A stretch of 64,000 bases of DNA from Bradyrhizobium barranii subsp. apii (GCF_011516635.5 NZ_CP096255.1:9745501-9809500), one strand, 5' to 3'; counted from the first letter of the stretch, positions 26,421 through 34,689 are shown. Translations and numbers: made by a program. Notes: generated by a model from the sequence alone, not told the origin.

Positions 26421-27114
26421 GGAGCAAGTGGCACTATCGATCTCATCGACACGCACTTTGGATGTGGCTGGCATCGCGCTCCACGCCGATCTCTCCGGTG
26501 CGCTGTTCTGGGAAGAACAGCGCCTGCTCGTCGTCTCCGATCTGCATCTGGAAAAAGGGTCCAGCTTCGCCACGCGCGGTGTGCTGCTGCCGCCTTACGA
26601 TACGTTGGCAACGCTGAGCCGTCTCGCTGCTGTCATCTCCCGCCATAATCCGCGCACGGTCATCGCTCTCGGCGACAGCTTTCACGACCGAACCGCGCAT
26701 GAGCGGTTGTCGTCCGACGATCGCGATGCTGTTGCCGCACTCCAGACCGGCCGCGACTGGATCTGGATCTCGGGCAATCACGATCCGATGCTGCCGCGCG
26801 ATCTCGGCGGGACCGTCGCCGACGAAGTCGCGATCGGCCCGATCACCTTCCGTCACGAGCCGACCGGTGCGCGCGGCGAGATCGCCGGCCATCTGCATCC
26901 GAAGGCGCGCGTCTCCGCACGCGGCCGCTCGATGGAACGCCGCTGCTTCGCCAGTGACGGAATGCGCGCCGTGATGCCCGCCTTCGGCGCCTATGCCGGC
27001 GGTCTCAGCATCCGCGATGCCGCGTTCGCAAAGATCTTTCCCAGCAATGGTTTTGTCGCCCATCTGCTCGGTGACCGCCGCGTCCACGCCATTGCGGCCT
27101 CGCGCTGTTATTGA
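26416..27114 (+). CDS. pdeM: Ligase-associated DNA damage response endonuclease PdeM
   Basis: A 232-residue calcineurin-like metallophosphoesterase of the ligase-associated type (TIGR04123). The metal-binding motifs are VVSDLHLEKGS (DxH), ALGDSFHD (GDxxxD), ISGNHDPM (GNHD) and IAGHLHPKARV (GHxH), all intact. It completes the four-gene ligase, exonuclease, helicase and phosphoesterase set. An in-frame extension back to 26341 exists, but its 25 residues are merely the translated repeat, so ATG 26416 is preferred. The ribosome binding site is poor because it must lie in the repeat. Confidence 0.92.
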   Translation: MTEQVALSISSTRTLDVAGIALHADLSGALFWEEQRLLVVSDLHLEKGSSFATRGVLLPPYDTLATLSRLAAVISRHNPRTVIALGDSFHDRTAHERLSSDDRDAVAALQTGRDWIWISGNHDPMLPRDLGGTVADEVAIGPITFRHEPTGARGEIAGHLHPKARVSARGRSMERRCFASDGMRAVMPAFGAYAGGLSIRDAAFAKIFPSNGFVAHLLGDRRVHAIAASRCY

Positions 27115-27335
27115 GATCCCGGCCTCGTGCGAACCCGGATCCATCGGGCCCGTCAACGGAAAATAGGACAGGACTACGTCCAGTACTTATCCGGAATCGC
27201 CTAAGTCCATAGGTACCTCTAACTTGCCAAATTGCCGGGGCTGGATTTCATCCCGAACACGATTGCAACCGGCAAAGGGGTCGCTGCGAGGCGGCCCCTT
27301 TCGATTCCGCCAGTCGGACTTTGTCCCCTGTTCCG
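27115..27335. other. Gap after pdeM, no open gene recognised
   Basis: No plausible coding frame is seen from 27115 to the LexA-type box. The distal part carries two adjacent hairpins, listed separately as a candidate RNA. The rest (about 27115-27220) has no feature I can name. Confidence 0.5.
27220..27305 (+). ncRNA. Candidate structured RNA with two consecutive hairpins
   Basis: TTGCCGG (27232-27238) pairs with CCGGCAA (27269-27275). AAAGGGG (27274-27280) then pairs with CCCCTTT (27296-27302) to form a terminator-like stem, though no real T-run follows. The two stems share two bases, so they compete or stack. This could be the 3' end of a small RNA or of the pdeM message. The 5' end is not defined and the family is not recognised. 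Confidence 0.3.
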
Positions 27336-27350
27336 GAACGAATTAAGAAC
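27336..27350. promoter_or_regulatory. LexA/SOS-type box GAAC-N7-GAAC
   Basis: The sequence GAAC GAATTAA GAAC is an exact match to the alphaproteobacterial LexA direct repeat (GTTC-N7-GTTC read on the other strand). It lies 86 bp before the start of the unknown gene at 27436 and downstream of pdeM. An overlapping TTAA-N7-TTAG (27343-27357) also resembles a CtrA site. Either factor could use this AT-rich promoter patch. Confidence 0.6.
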
Positions 27351-27435
27351 ACTTTAGCAAGTCTTTGATATATCATTGTGATTCGGCGCGTTGCCGACAC
27401 AATATCTAGCGTCCGTCAGACTTTGCGAGGACTAC

Positions 27436-27867
27436 ATGTCCACCATCGCCTTTGATCAATTTGCCCTCACCCGGATCGCCGATTTCGCGCGCTCGCTGTC
27501 GCGGCTGCATCAGGCCGCGCGGCGCTACGCGGTCGATGACGACCAGTTCGACCGCGAGTTCAACGCGGTGTGCCAGTCGATCTGGGGCTACACCATCGAC
27601 GACGTCAGCGACGATCTGTTCTCGACCGAGGATCATCTGTTCCTCGACACGCTGGACGAAGCGCATGCGCGCATCTTCGCAGCCGAGCAGGGTTACGATC
27701 TCATCGGCGAGGCGGGCATGCTCACCGACTGGTGGGGCTTCTGCTGGATGATCCTGGCCGAGAAGCGCGGCCTGCTGACTCAGGAAAACCGTGCCGCCGC
27801 GCGCGCGGCGATCGAGGAGAAATATCTGGCGGCCCCGAACGTGATCGGCGTGATCATCGGGAGATGA
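27436..27867 (+). CDS. Hypothetical acidic protein behind a LexA-type box
   Basis: A 143-residue soluble protein that I do not recognise. It is predicted mostly helical, and its acidic segment DDVSDDLFSTEDHLFLDTLD is followed by tryptophan-rich TDWWGFCWMILAEKRGLL. ATG 27436 follows GAGGA at good spacing, whereas the in-frame ATG-like start at 27391 has none. It has no signal peptide and no metal motif. The upstream GAAC-N7-GAAC box and the neighbouring ligase-associated genes make a DNA-damage-inducible role worth testing. The gene ends just before a repeat. Confidence 0.75.
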   Translation: MSTIAFDQFALTRIADFARSLSRLHQAARRYAVDDDQFDREFNAVCQSIWGYTIDDVSDDLFSTEDHLFLDTLDEAHARIFAAEQGYDLIGEAGMLTDWWGFCWMILAEKRGLLTQENRAAARAAIEEKYLAAPNVIGVIIGR

Positions 27868-27880
27868 CGCAGCACTCTCC

Positions 27881-27959
27881 GTCACTGCGAGCGTAGCGAA
27901 GCAATCCATAATCTGTTCGCGGTGACAGACCGGATTGCTTCGCTGCGCTCGCAATGACG
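27881..27959. repeat. Inverted repeat, GCGAGCGTAGCGAAGCAATCC family
   Basis: GTCACTGCGAGCGTAGCGAA with GCAATCC is mirrored by GGATTGCTTCGCTGCGCTCG with CAATGAC. It is located between two convergent genes and is a strong candidate bidirectional terminator. Confidence 0.9.
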
Positions 27960-27978
27960 ACTTTGATTCAGTTGGGGC

Positions 27979-28794
27979 TTAGTCCAGCCCCGCCCGCTTC
28001 GCCGGCTTCTGTGCAGGGGTCTTCGGCACCGTCACGTCAGGCAGCGCCTCGCGCACGATCTCGACTGAGGCCGGCGCATCTGCCGCGACCGTCTCTGCGC
28101 GCACCGGGGCCACCTTCATCTCGCCGAGCCGCGCGCGGACCTGCGCGGTGAGTCCGGGGTAGGAGGCAACCGGCGTGAAGTCCGCAGCCTGGTCATTGCC
28201 GACGCGGATGCCGGTATAGGCGACGAGGCCGTCGCTGGTCGCGATCACGTCGCCGGCTTTCAGCGAGGAATCCAGCGCGAGATCGACCGGGGCGAGGCCG
28301 ACCGGCTCGCGGCCGTTGCAGGTGCAGTCGGCACGCAGCGCCTTGCGATAGGCGAACGCGTTTTCGCTGTCGGCGTAGCGCTCGCCGGTCTGCGAAGCGG
28401 CGCCGTCGATCGAAGAGCCGAAATAGACCTTTGTCGTGGTGGCAGGACAGAACGCCTGACACATCTGGGCGGGCGAGGCGAGGCCGCGCATCAGCGGAAA
28501 ATATTTGCCGTCGCAGGTGCGCACGCAGAAGGCCGGGCCCGAGCCGCCGGCGGCCGCCGCGCGTGTCGGTGGCACATATTGCGGGTTTGCGGGATTCTGC
28601 TGGCTGGCGAAGGGATCGGCAAAGGAGTTCGACTGCTGCGGCACCTCACGCTGCGGCCGGGGCCGCTGCATTCCGCCGAAGAAGAAGTCGAACAGGCCTT
28701 CGGCCGAAACCGGGGTTGGAGCCGCAAGCAGCGGGGCCGCCAGGCTGGCGGCCATAAGCATCGCGCGACGCGCATGGGACAAGGCTGTACGCAA
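27979..28794 (-). CDS. DUF2865 domain-containing exported protein
   Basis: A 271-residue protein with a signal peptide (AMLMAASLAAPLLAAPTPVS). A Pro/Gln-rich linker follows, then the DUF2865 core with FCVRTCDGKYFPL, CQAFCPATTTKVYFG and DCTCNGREP. The paired cysteines suggest disulfides in the periplasm. The family is widespread in Bradyrhizobium and Methylobacterium relatives but has no assigned function. The C-terminal tail is Ala/Pro/Lys-rich. The start ATG 28794 is the only one that includes the leader. Confidence 0.88.
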   Translation of the reverse strand: MRTALSHARRAMLMAASLAAPLLAAPTPVSAEGLFDFFFGGMQRPRPQREVPQQSNSFADPFASQQNPANPQYVPPTRAAAAGGSGPAFCVRTCDGKYFPLMRGLASPAQMCQAFCPATTTKVYFGSSIDGAASQTGERYADSENAFAYRKALRADCTCNGREPVGLAPVDLALDSSLKAGDVIATSDGLVAYTGIRVGNDQAADFTPVASYPGLTAQVRARLGEMKVAPVRAETVAADAPASVEIVREALPDVTVPKTPAQKPAKRAGLD

Positions 28795-28993
28795 TGCTCA
28801 CTCCGACGCTACTGAACCGGCCGGAACCTTCCGAGGTCTCGGCACATGATTCACCATAGTGCTGGATGGTAAATGAGCAGTTGAGCGGAGGCGATTTCAA
28901 GTCGAGGCCGTGACCTCTTCAAGGCCAGGCACAGCTTCCGGCGGATGGTTGCTTCCGGGCAACGCCCGGGCATGGACGGACTGTCTCGCGGCC

Positions 28994-29557
28994 TTAAGCC
29001 TTCAGGAACTCCGACGCCTTGTACAGCGAGCGGAACGGCAGGCCGGCCGCGCCAAACGTATCGGTGGCGCCTTCCTCGCGGTCGACCATGGTCAGCACCA
29101 GCACCACTTCGGCGCCGGTCTCGCGCACCGATTCCACCGCCTTCATCGCCGAGCCGCCGGTGGTGGTGACGTCCTCGACGATCACGACGCGCTTGCCTTC
29201 GAGCGTCTCGCCCTTGGGCAGACCTTCGATCGCGAGCTTCGCGCCGTGCTCCTTCGGCTTCTTGCGCACGAAGAACGCCGCGATTGGATGGCCCTTGATC
29301 CAGGAGATCTGCGCCAGCGCGCCGGCCAGCGGCACCGCGCCCATCTCGAGCCCGCCGATGAAGTCGAGCTGGTCGTCCTTCAGCGCCTCATAGGTCAGCT
29401 CGGCGAGCAGCGTCGCGCCCTCGGGGTCGAGCATGGTCGGCTTGAGGTTGAAGTAGAAATCGCTCTTGCGGCCCGACGCGAGCGTGACGTCACCGCGGCC
29501 GAAGGAGCGCCGGCGGATGATTTCGAACAGGCGGGCGCGGGAGGCAGATTTCGACAC
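28994..29557 (-). CDS. pyrE: Orotate phosphoribosyltransferase
   Basis: Converts orotate and PRPP to OMP, the fifth step of pyrimidine synthesis. The 187-residue protein has the PRPP-binding loop VVIVEDVTTTGGSAM and the substrate-loop segment FFVRKKPKEHG. The N-terminal RSFGRGDVTLASGRKSDFYF is typical of OPRTases. GTG 29557 is preferred because the upstream in-frame extension to 29773 runs into the divergent GST promoter region and lacks family sequence. A GGGA sits just upstream of the GTG. It is not linked to pyrD here, which lies about 13 kb away. Confidence 0.94.
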   Translation of the reverse strand: MSKSASRARLFEIIRRRSFGRGDVTLASGRKSDFYFNLKPTMLDPEGATLLAELTYEALKDDQLDFIGGLEMGAVPLAGALAQISWIKGHPIAAFFVRKKPKEHGAKLAIEGLPKGETLEGKRVVIVEDVTTTGGSAMKAVESVRETGAEVVLVLTMVDREEGATDTFGAAGLPFRSLYKASEFLKA

Positions 29558-29729
29558 GGCGGTCCCTCGGGGCTTTTTGGAGGTGGCGGAATTTATCCGC
29601 GACGGCCGCGACATTCCAGAGGGGACCGGTCGAGTCAACAGGGATCGGCCATCCCGGTCCGCCAGTTGTGGCGGGTGCAACCTTCTGGAGTAGTTGGATG
29701 CCAGATATCTCGGGGAAGGAAATGCCTGA

Positions 29730-30356
29730 ATGACCATCGAGCTGCACACCTGGAACACGCCGAACGGCCGCAAGATCTCGGTCGCATTGGAAGAAATGGG
29801 GCTGCCTTACAAGGTGGTCCCGGTGAACATCACCAAGGGCGAGCAGATGGCGCCGGGCTTCCTGAAGCTCAGCCCCAACAACAAGATCCCCGCGATCGTC
29901 GACCCCGAGGGCCCGGACGGCAAGCCCGTCAGCATCTTCGAGTCCGGTGCGATCCTGCTCTATCTCGGCGAAAAGACCGGTAAATTCCTGCCGAAATCGC
30001 TTGCCGGGCGCATCCCCGTCTATGAATGGCTGATGTGGCAGATGGGCGGCTTCGGCCCGATGCCCGGCCAGGTGCACCATTTCATCGCGCTCGAGAACGA
30101 GCAGGATCGCGCCTATGGCCTGAAGCGCTATATGGCGGAGACGCGCCGGCTCTACGGCGTGCTGGACCGCCGGTTGGAAGCCTACGACTTCGTCGCCGGC
30201 GACCTCTCGGTTGCCGATTTTGCCATCCTGGGCTGGGCCTGGCGCCACCCTCGCCACAAGGTTGAGCTGGCCGATTTTCCCAACGTCAAGCGCTGGTATG
30301 AGGCGCTGATGGCCCGTCCCGCGGTGAAGCGGGGCATGGACGCGAAGCTGGATTGA
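29730..30356 (+). CDS. Glutathione S-transferase family protein (YghU/YfcG-like disulfide reductase)
   Basis: A 208-residue thioredoxin-fold GST. The N-terminal ELHTWNTPNGRKISVALEEM resembles YfcG/YghU, in which Thr/Asn rather than Cys contacts glutathione. SPNNKIPAIVDPEGPDG carries the cis-proline region, and FESGAILLYLGEKTG the gamma-glutamyl-binding ESG. The all-helical C-terminal domain includes LSVADFAILGWAWRH. Known relatives reduce disulfides such as 2-hydroxyethyl disulfide. It is transcribed divergently from pyrE. Confidence 0.9.
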   Translation: MTIELHTWNTPNGRKISVALEEMGLPYKVVPVNITKGEQMAPGFLKLSPNNKIPAIVDPEGPDGKPVSIFESGAILLYLGEKTGKFLPKSLAGRIPVYEWLMWQMGGFGPMPGQVHHFIALENEQDRAYGLKRYMAETRRLYGVLDRRLEAYDFVAGDLSVADFAILGWAWRHPRHKVELADFPNVKRWYEALMARPAVKRGMDAKLD

Positions 30357-30364
30357 TTGGGCGG

Positions 30365-30537
30365 TGTCATCGCCCGACTTGCCGCCTTCGCTAAGGCTTC
30401 GGTGGCCGAGTGAGTTCTTGGCCCGGCGGAGCCTTGGCGGAGACGGGATCGGGCGATCCAGTATTCCAGAGGCGGCGGTGATTGAGCCGAGAGGCCGCGG
30501 CGTACTGGATGCCCCGGTCAAGCCGGGGCATGACAGT
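30365..30537. repeat. Inverted repeat, GCATGACAG / ATCCAGTA family
   Basis: TCATCGCCCGACTTGCC at the left and CCGGTCAAGCCGGGGCATGA at the right flank a GTATTCCAGAGGCGGCGGTG core shared with the element at 42250. It sits between GST (+) and LysE (-), a convergent junction. Copies with the same CCCGGTCAAGCCGGGC core are at 34576, 42250 and 58848. Confidence 0.8.
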
Positions 30538-30542
30538 GTGCC

Positions 30543-31178
30543 TCACACCTTCTTCGCTTCCACCGCCATCCGCACCGCAAGCCCGGCCAGCATCGTGCCC
30601 ATCAGCCAGCGCTGCACCAGCATCCAGCTCGGCCGGCTCGCCAGGAACAGTGCGATCGATCCGGCGGCAAGCGCGATCATCGCGTTGACGCTGACGCTGA
30701 TCGCGATCTGGATCGCCCCCAACACCACCGACTGCGTCAGCACGCTGCCGGCGGTGGGATCGATGAACTGCGGCAGCAGCGCCAGATACAGCATCGCGAT
30801 CTTCGGATTGAGCAGATTGGTGACAAAGCCCATCGCGAACAGTTTGCGCGGGCTGTCGATCGCGAGCTGCTTCACCTGGAACGGCGAACGTCCGCCCGGT
30901 TTCACCGCCTGCCAGGCCAGCCACAGCAGATAGCCGGCACCGGCGAAACGCAGCGCGTCATAGGCAAAGGGAACGGCGAGCAAGAGCGCGGTGATGCCGA
31001 ACGCCGCGCACAGCATGTAGAAGACGAAGCCGAGTGCCACCCCGCCGAGCGAGACGATGCCCGCCGCCGGCCCCTGCGTGATCGAGCGCGAGATCAAATA
31101 GATCATGTTCGGCCCCGGCGTGAGCACGAGACCAAGGCAGACGAGGGCGAAGCCGAGCAGGGCGGAGGTGTGGGGCAT
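30543..31178 (-). CDS. LysE family amino acid translocator
   Basis: A 211-residue inner-membrane exporter with about six hydrophobic helices. The N-terminal LGLVLTPGPNMIYLISRSIT is the LysE/RhtB signature with its conserved Pro-Gly-Pro, and YLLWLAWQAVKPGG follows helix three as in the family. Members export lysine, homoserine, threonine or similar compounds to avoid intracellular accumulation. No LysG-type regulator is next to it, so the substrate is unknown. The gene lies between two repeat elements. Confidence 0.9.
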   Translation of the reverse strand: MPHTSALLGFALVCLGLVLTPGPNMIYLISRSITQGPAAGIVSLGGVALGFVFYMLCAAFGITALLLAVPFAYDALRFAGAGYLLWLAWQAVKPGGRSPFQVKQLAIDSPRKLFAMGFVTNLLNPKIAMLYLALLPQFIDPTAGSVLTQSVVLGAIQIAISVSVNAMIALAAGSIALFLASRPSWMLVQRWLMGTMLAGLAVRMAVEAKKV

Positions 31179-31281
31179 GCGTGAACCGGTGTGGGAGACG
31201 ACACCGTTCTAATGTGCGCCGCGCGGCGGAGCCATCGCGCAATTGCACGGAGGACAATTCGAGTCCCGCATCTCACCCCAA

Positions 31282-31402
31282 CGTCGTCCCCGCGAAAGCG
31301 GGGACCCATACCCCCAGAGAGGAGTTTGAGGCTGGATCGTCATGGGCAATCTTCGCCTAACTCGATCCTGTGGTTATGGGTCCCGGCGTTCGCCGGGACG
31401 AC
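31282..31402. repeat. Inverted repeat, GTCGTCCC...GGGACGAC family
   Basis: GTCGTCCCCGCGAAAGCGGGG with ACCCATA is mirrored by TATGGGTCCCGGCGTTCGCC with GGGACGAC. It lies between the LysE start and the polA stop. Elements at 45411 and 48930 belong to the same broad family. Confidence 0.85.
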
Positions 31403-31420
31403 ACCGTGCTGGTGGGGACA

Positions 31421-34400
31421 TCAATGCGCCTCGTCCCAATTCTTCGCCGCGCGCGCATCGACATGCAGCGGCACCGACAGGTTCACGGCCGGGAACGGCG
31501 CGTCCTGCATCACGTGCTGCACCACCGGCAGCGTCGCCGCGACCTCGGCGTCAGGCACCTCAAAAATCAGTTCGTCGTGCACCTGGAGCAGCATCTGCGC
31601 CGTCAGCTTCTTCTGGACCAGGGCGTCCTCCATCCGCGTCATGGCGCGGCGGATGATGTCGGCGGCGGTGCCCTGGAGCCGCGCGTTGATCGCGGCGCGC
31701 TCGTTGAACGCGCGCACCGAGGCGTTCGAAGCCTTGATGTCGGGATAGTACATCTTCCGGCCGAACAGCGTGGTGACATAGCCGTTGCTCCGGCAGAAGT
31801 CGCGCGTCTCGTCCATGTAGGCGCGGATGCCGGGGAAGCGCTCGAAATACTTCTTGATGTAGGCGGAGGCTTCCTCGCGCGCGATGCCGAGCTGGTTGGC
31901 GAGGCCGAATGCCGAGATGCCGTAAATGATGCCGAAATTGATCGCCTTGGCGCGGCGCCGGATTTCGCTCGGCATGCCCTCGATCGGCACGCCGAACATT
32001 TCGGAGGCCGTCATCGCGTGAATGTCGAGCCCGTCCTTGAACGCCTGCTTGAGGACGGGAATGTCGGCGATCTCGGCGAGCAGCCGCAGCTCGATCTGCG
32101 AATAGTCGGCGGAGACGAGCTTGTGCCCCGGTGTCGCGATGAAGGCGCGGCGGATCTTTCGCCCGTCCTCGGTACGCACCGGAATGTTCTGCAGATTCGG
32201 CTCGTTCGATGACAGCCGGCCCGTCGTGGTCGCGGCCAGCGCGTAGGTGGTGTGGACGCGATGGGTCTGCGGGTTGACGTAGGTTGGCAGCGCGTCGGTG
32301 TAGGTCGATTTCAGTTTCGAAACCTGGCGCCACTCCAGGATCTTCTTCGGGAAGTCGTGGCCCTGCTCGGCAAGCTCGTCGAGCACCTGCGCGGTCGTCG
32401 ACCACGCGCCAGTCTTGGTCTTGGTGCCGCCGGACAGTCCCATCTTTCCGAACAGGATGTCGCCAATCTGCTTGGGGCTGCCGACATTGACGGGCTCGCC
32501 CGCGATCTCCTGGATCTCGGCTTCGACGCGCGCCGCGGTCTGGGCGAAGTCGCCTGATAGCCGCGACAAGACCTGGCGGTCGATCGAGATGCCGCGCCGC
32601 TCCATGCGCGCGAGCACCGACACCAGCGGCCGCTCCAGCGTCTCGTAAACGGCGGTCATGTGCTCGGCGACGAGGCGCGGCTTCAGCACGCGCCACACGC
32701 GCAAGGCCATGTCGGCGCCTTCCGCCGACAGCGGTGCGGCCTTGTCGATCGGCACCTGGTCGAAGGTGATCTTGCCCTTGCCGCTGCCGAGCAACTCGCT
32801 CTCCTTCAGCATGGCGTGGCCGAACCAGCGCTCCGCGAGCGCTTCGATCGCGTGCGAGCCGCGGCCGGCATCGAGCACATAGGAGATCAGCTGCGCATCG
32901 TCGGCGTTGCGCAGCGTGATGCCGTGCTGCGCCAGCATCACGGCGGTGAACTTGACGTCGAAGCCGATCTTGAGAATGCCCGCCGATTCCAGCACCGGCC
33001 GCAGTGCTTCGATCGCGTCGGCATGCTTGACCTGGTCCGGCGCGAGGCCCGCGTCGAACAGACCGGCGCCGCCACCGGACTGCTTGTGCGCGAGCGGCAC
33101 GTAGCAGGCCTCGTTCGGCGCCAGCGCCAGCGCGATGCCGCACAGATCGGCCTGCATCGGATCGATGGAGTTGGCTCTCGTCTCGATCGCGACATAGCCG
33201 GCGTCATGGATGCGCGCGACGAAGGCGTCGAGCTCCATGAGCGTCTTGATCGCCTGGTATTTGCCGCGATCGACCGGCAGCTTGCGCAGCGCCTCTTCGC
33301 GCGCGGCGGCCAGTGAAATCGGCGAGCCCTTGAGACCGGCCGACTTATCGCCCTTGTCGCCGCCCGTTGCGGTCGCGGCTGGAGCGGCGAAAAGATCGCC
33401 GGAGGTCTCTGACGTTCTTGCCTTGGCTGCGTCGCCGCCGGCCCTGGCGCCGCTGCTGTTCGACGCATCGGCATCGACATTGGCGGGATCGATCTGCGAA
33501 TAGTCGGCGACGCGGCGCGTCAGCGTGGTGAATTCCATCGCCTTCAGGAAGGCAATCAGCTTGCGCGCGTCGGGCTCGTGCACCGCGAGGTCGTCCAGCG
33601 GCACCTCGAGTTCGACCTTGTCGTCCAGCAGCACCAGCTTGCGCGAAATTCGCGCCTTCTCGGCATTCTCGATCAGCGCCTCGCGGCGCTTCGGCTGCTT
33701 GATCTCGGTAGCGCGGAACAGAAGCTGTTCGAGGTCGCCATATTCGACGATCAGCTGCGCGGCGGTCTTGATGCCGATGCCGGGGACACCAGGAACGTTG
33801 TCGGTGGAATCGCCGGCCAGCGCCTGCACTTCGACGACTTTCTCCGGCGGCACGCCGAACTTCTCGATCACCTCGGGGATTCCGATACGACGGTCCTTCA
33901 TGGTGTCGTACATCATGATCTTGTCGTTCACGAGCTGCATCAAATCCTTGTCGGAGGATACGATGGTCGTGTGGGCGCCGCGGTCGCTGGCCTGCCGCGC
34001 ATAGGTCGCAATGAGATCGTCGGCCTCGAAGCCGCCCTGTTCCAGGCAGGGCAAGTCGAAGGCGCGCACGGCTTCGCGGATCAACGCGAATTGCGGGATC
34101 AGATCATCGGGCGCGGGCGGCCGGTGCGCCTTGTACTCGGGATAGATCTTGTTGCGGAAGGTGACTTCCGACTTGTCGAACACGATCGCCAGATGCGTCG
34201 GGCGGTTGTCCGCGGGCATGTCGCGCAACAGCTTCCACAGCATGTTGCAGAAACCGAGCACGGCGTTGACCTGCAAGCCATCGGACTTGCGGTTCAGTGG
34301 CGGCAGCGCGTGATAGGCGCGGAAGATGTAGCCGGAACCGTCGACCAGGAAGATGTGGTCGCCCTTGCCGGCCACCTTCGCCGCAACCGGTTTGGCAGCA

Positions 34401-34474
34401 GGCTTGTCAGCAGCGGGTTTGGTGTCGGCTTTGGCGGCGGTCTTCGGGGATGTCGTTGGGGAGCTTTTGGGCAT
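31421..34474 (-). CDS. polA: DNA polymerase I
   Basis: A 1017-residue repair and Okazaki-fragment polymerase. After an Ala/Lys/Pro-rich N-terminal tail of about 36 residues comes the 5'-3' flap nuclease (DHIFLVDGSGYIFRAYHALP, LAIVFDKSEVTFRN). A Klenow-type exonuclease fold comes next, then family A polymerase motifs (SADYSQIELRLLAEI, RRRAKAINFGIIYGIS, QVHDELIFEVPD). The exonuclease region lacks the catalytic residues of the E. coli enzyme: the DTETD motif reads IETRANS near residue 430, and the matching D424 and D501 positions appear to be Thr and Gly. Proofreading is therefore probably absent. Polymerase and flap nuclease motifs look intact. Confidence 0.96.
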   Translation of the reverse strand: MPKSSPTTSPKTAAKADTKPAADKPAAKPVAAKVAGKGDHIFLVDGSGYIFRAYHALPPLNRKSDGLQVNAVLGFCNMLWKLLRDMPADNRPTHLAIVFDKSEVTFRNKIYPEYKAHRPPAPDDLIPQFALIREAVRAFDLPCLEQGGFEADDLIATYARQASDRGAHTTIVSSDKDLMQLVNDKIMMYDTMKDRRIGIPEVIEKFGVPPEKVVEVQALAGDSTDNVPGVPGIGIKTAAQLIVEYGDLEQLLFRATEIKQPKRREALIENAEKARISRKLVLLDDKVELEVPLDDLAVHEPDARKLIAFLKAMEFTTLTRRVADYSQIDPANVDADASNSSGARAGGDAAKARTSETSGDLFAAPAATATGGDKGDKSAGLKGSPISLAAAREEALRKLPVDRGKYQAIKTLMELDAFVARIHDAGYVAIETRANSIDPMQADLCGIALALAPNEACYVPLAHKQSGGGAGLFDAGLAPDQVKHADAIEALRPVLESAGILKIGFDVKFTAVMLAQHGITLRNADDAQLISYVLDAGRGSHAIEALAERWFGHAMLKESELLGSGKGKITFDQVPIDKAAPLSAEGADMALRVWRVLKPRLVAEHMTAVYETLERPLVSVLARMERRGISIDRQVLSRLSGDFAQTAARVEAEIQEIAGEPVNVGSPKQIGDILFGKMGLSGGTKTKTGAWSTTAQVLDELAEQGHDFPKKILEWRQVSKLKSTYTDALPTYVNPQTHRVHTTYALAATTTGRLSSNEPNLQNIPVRTEDGRKIRRAFIATPGHKLVSADYSQIELRLLAEIADIPVLKQAFKDGLDIHAMTASEMFGVPIEGMPSEIRRRAKAINFGIIYGISAFGLANQLGIAREEASAYIKKYFERFPGIRAYMDETRDFCRSNGYVTTLFGRKMYYPDIKASNASVRAFNERAAINARLQGTAADIIRRAMTRMEDALVQKKLTAQMLLQVHDELIFEVPDAEVAATLPVVQHVMQDAPFPAVNLSVPLHVDARAAKNWDEAH

Positions 34475-34575
34475 GGCCGCAATGTATGAATTTTTGCGGG
34501 CTTTGACAGCCTTGAGCGGGGGATTTTTGGGCCGCTGGTGCCGCTATCCCCACCGTCGTTCCCCACATCCCCGCT

Positions 34576-34676
34576 GTCATTCCCCGCGAAGGCGGGGAAA
34601 CCAGTACGCCGCGGCTTCTCGGCTCGATCACTGGCGTCTCGGCGTACTGGGTCGCCCGGTCGAGCCGGGCGACGAC
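34576..34676. repeat. Inverted repeat, GTCATTCCCCGC / CGCCCGGTCGAGCCGGGCGA family
   Basis: TGTCATTCCCCGCGAAGGCGG and CCCGGTCGAGCCGGGCGACG are each palindromic halves. They are joined by AGTACGCCGCGGCTTCTCGG, which pairs loosely with its mirror. The element lies between the polA start and the acyltransferase stop. Confidence 0.8.
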
Positions 34677-34689
34677 ACCGAGAGGGCGG

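Noticed and set aside
28801..28993. Possible small gene between DUF2865 and pyrE
   Set aside because: Only short frames without a ribosome binding site or family motifs are present.
31560..33143. A 527-residue minus-strand frame inside polA
   Set aside because: It is a shifted frame of polA itself, Arg-rich, and polA is intact in its own frame.
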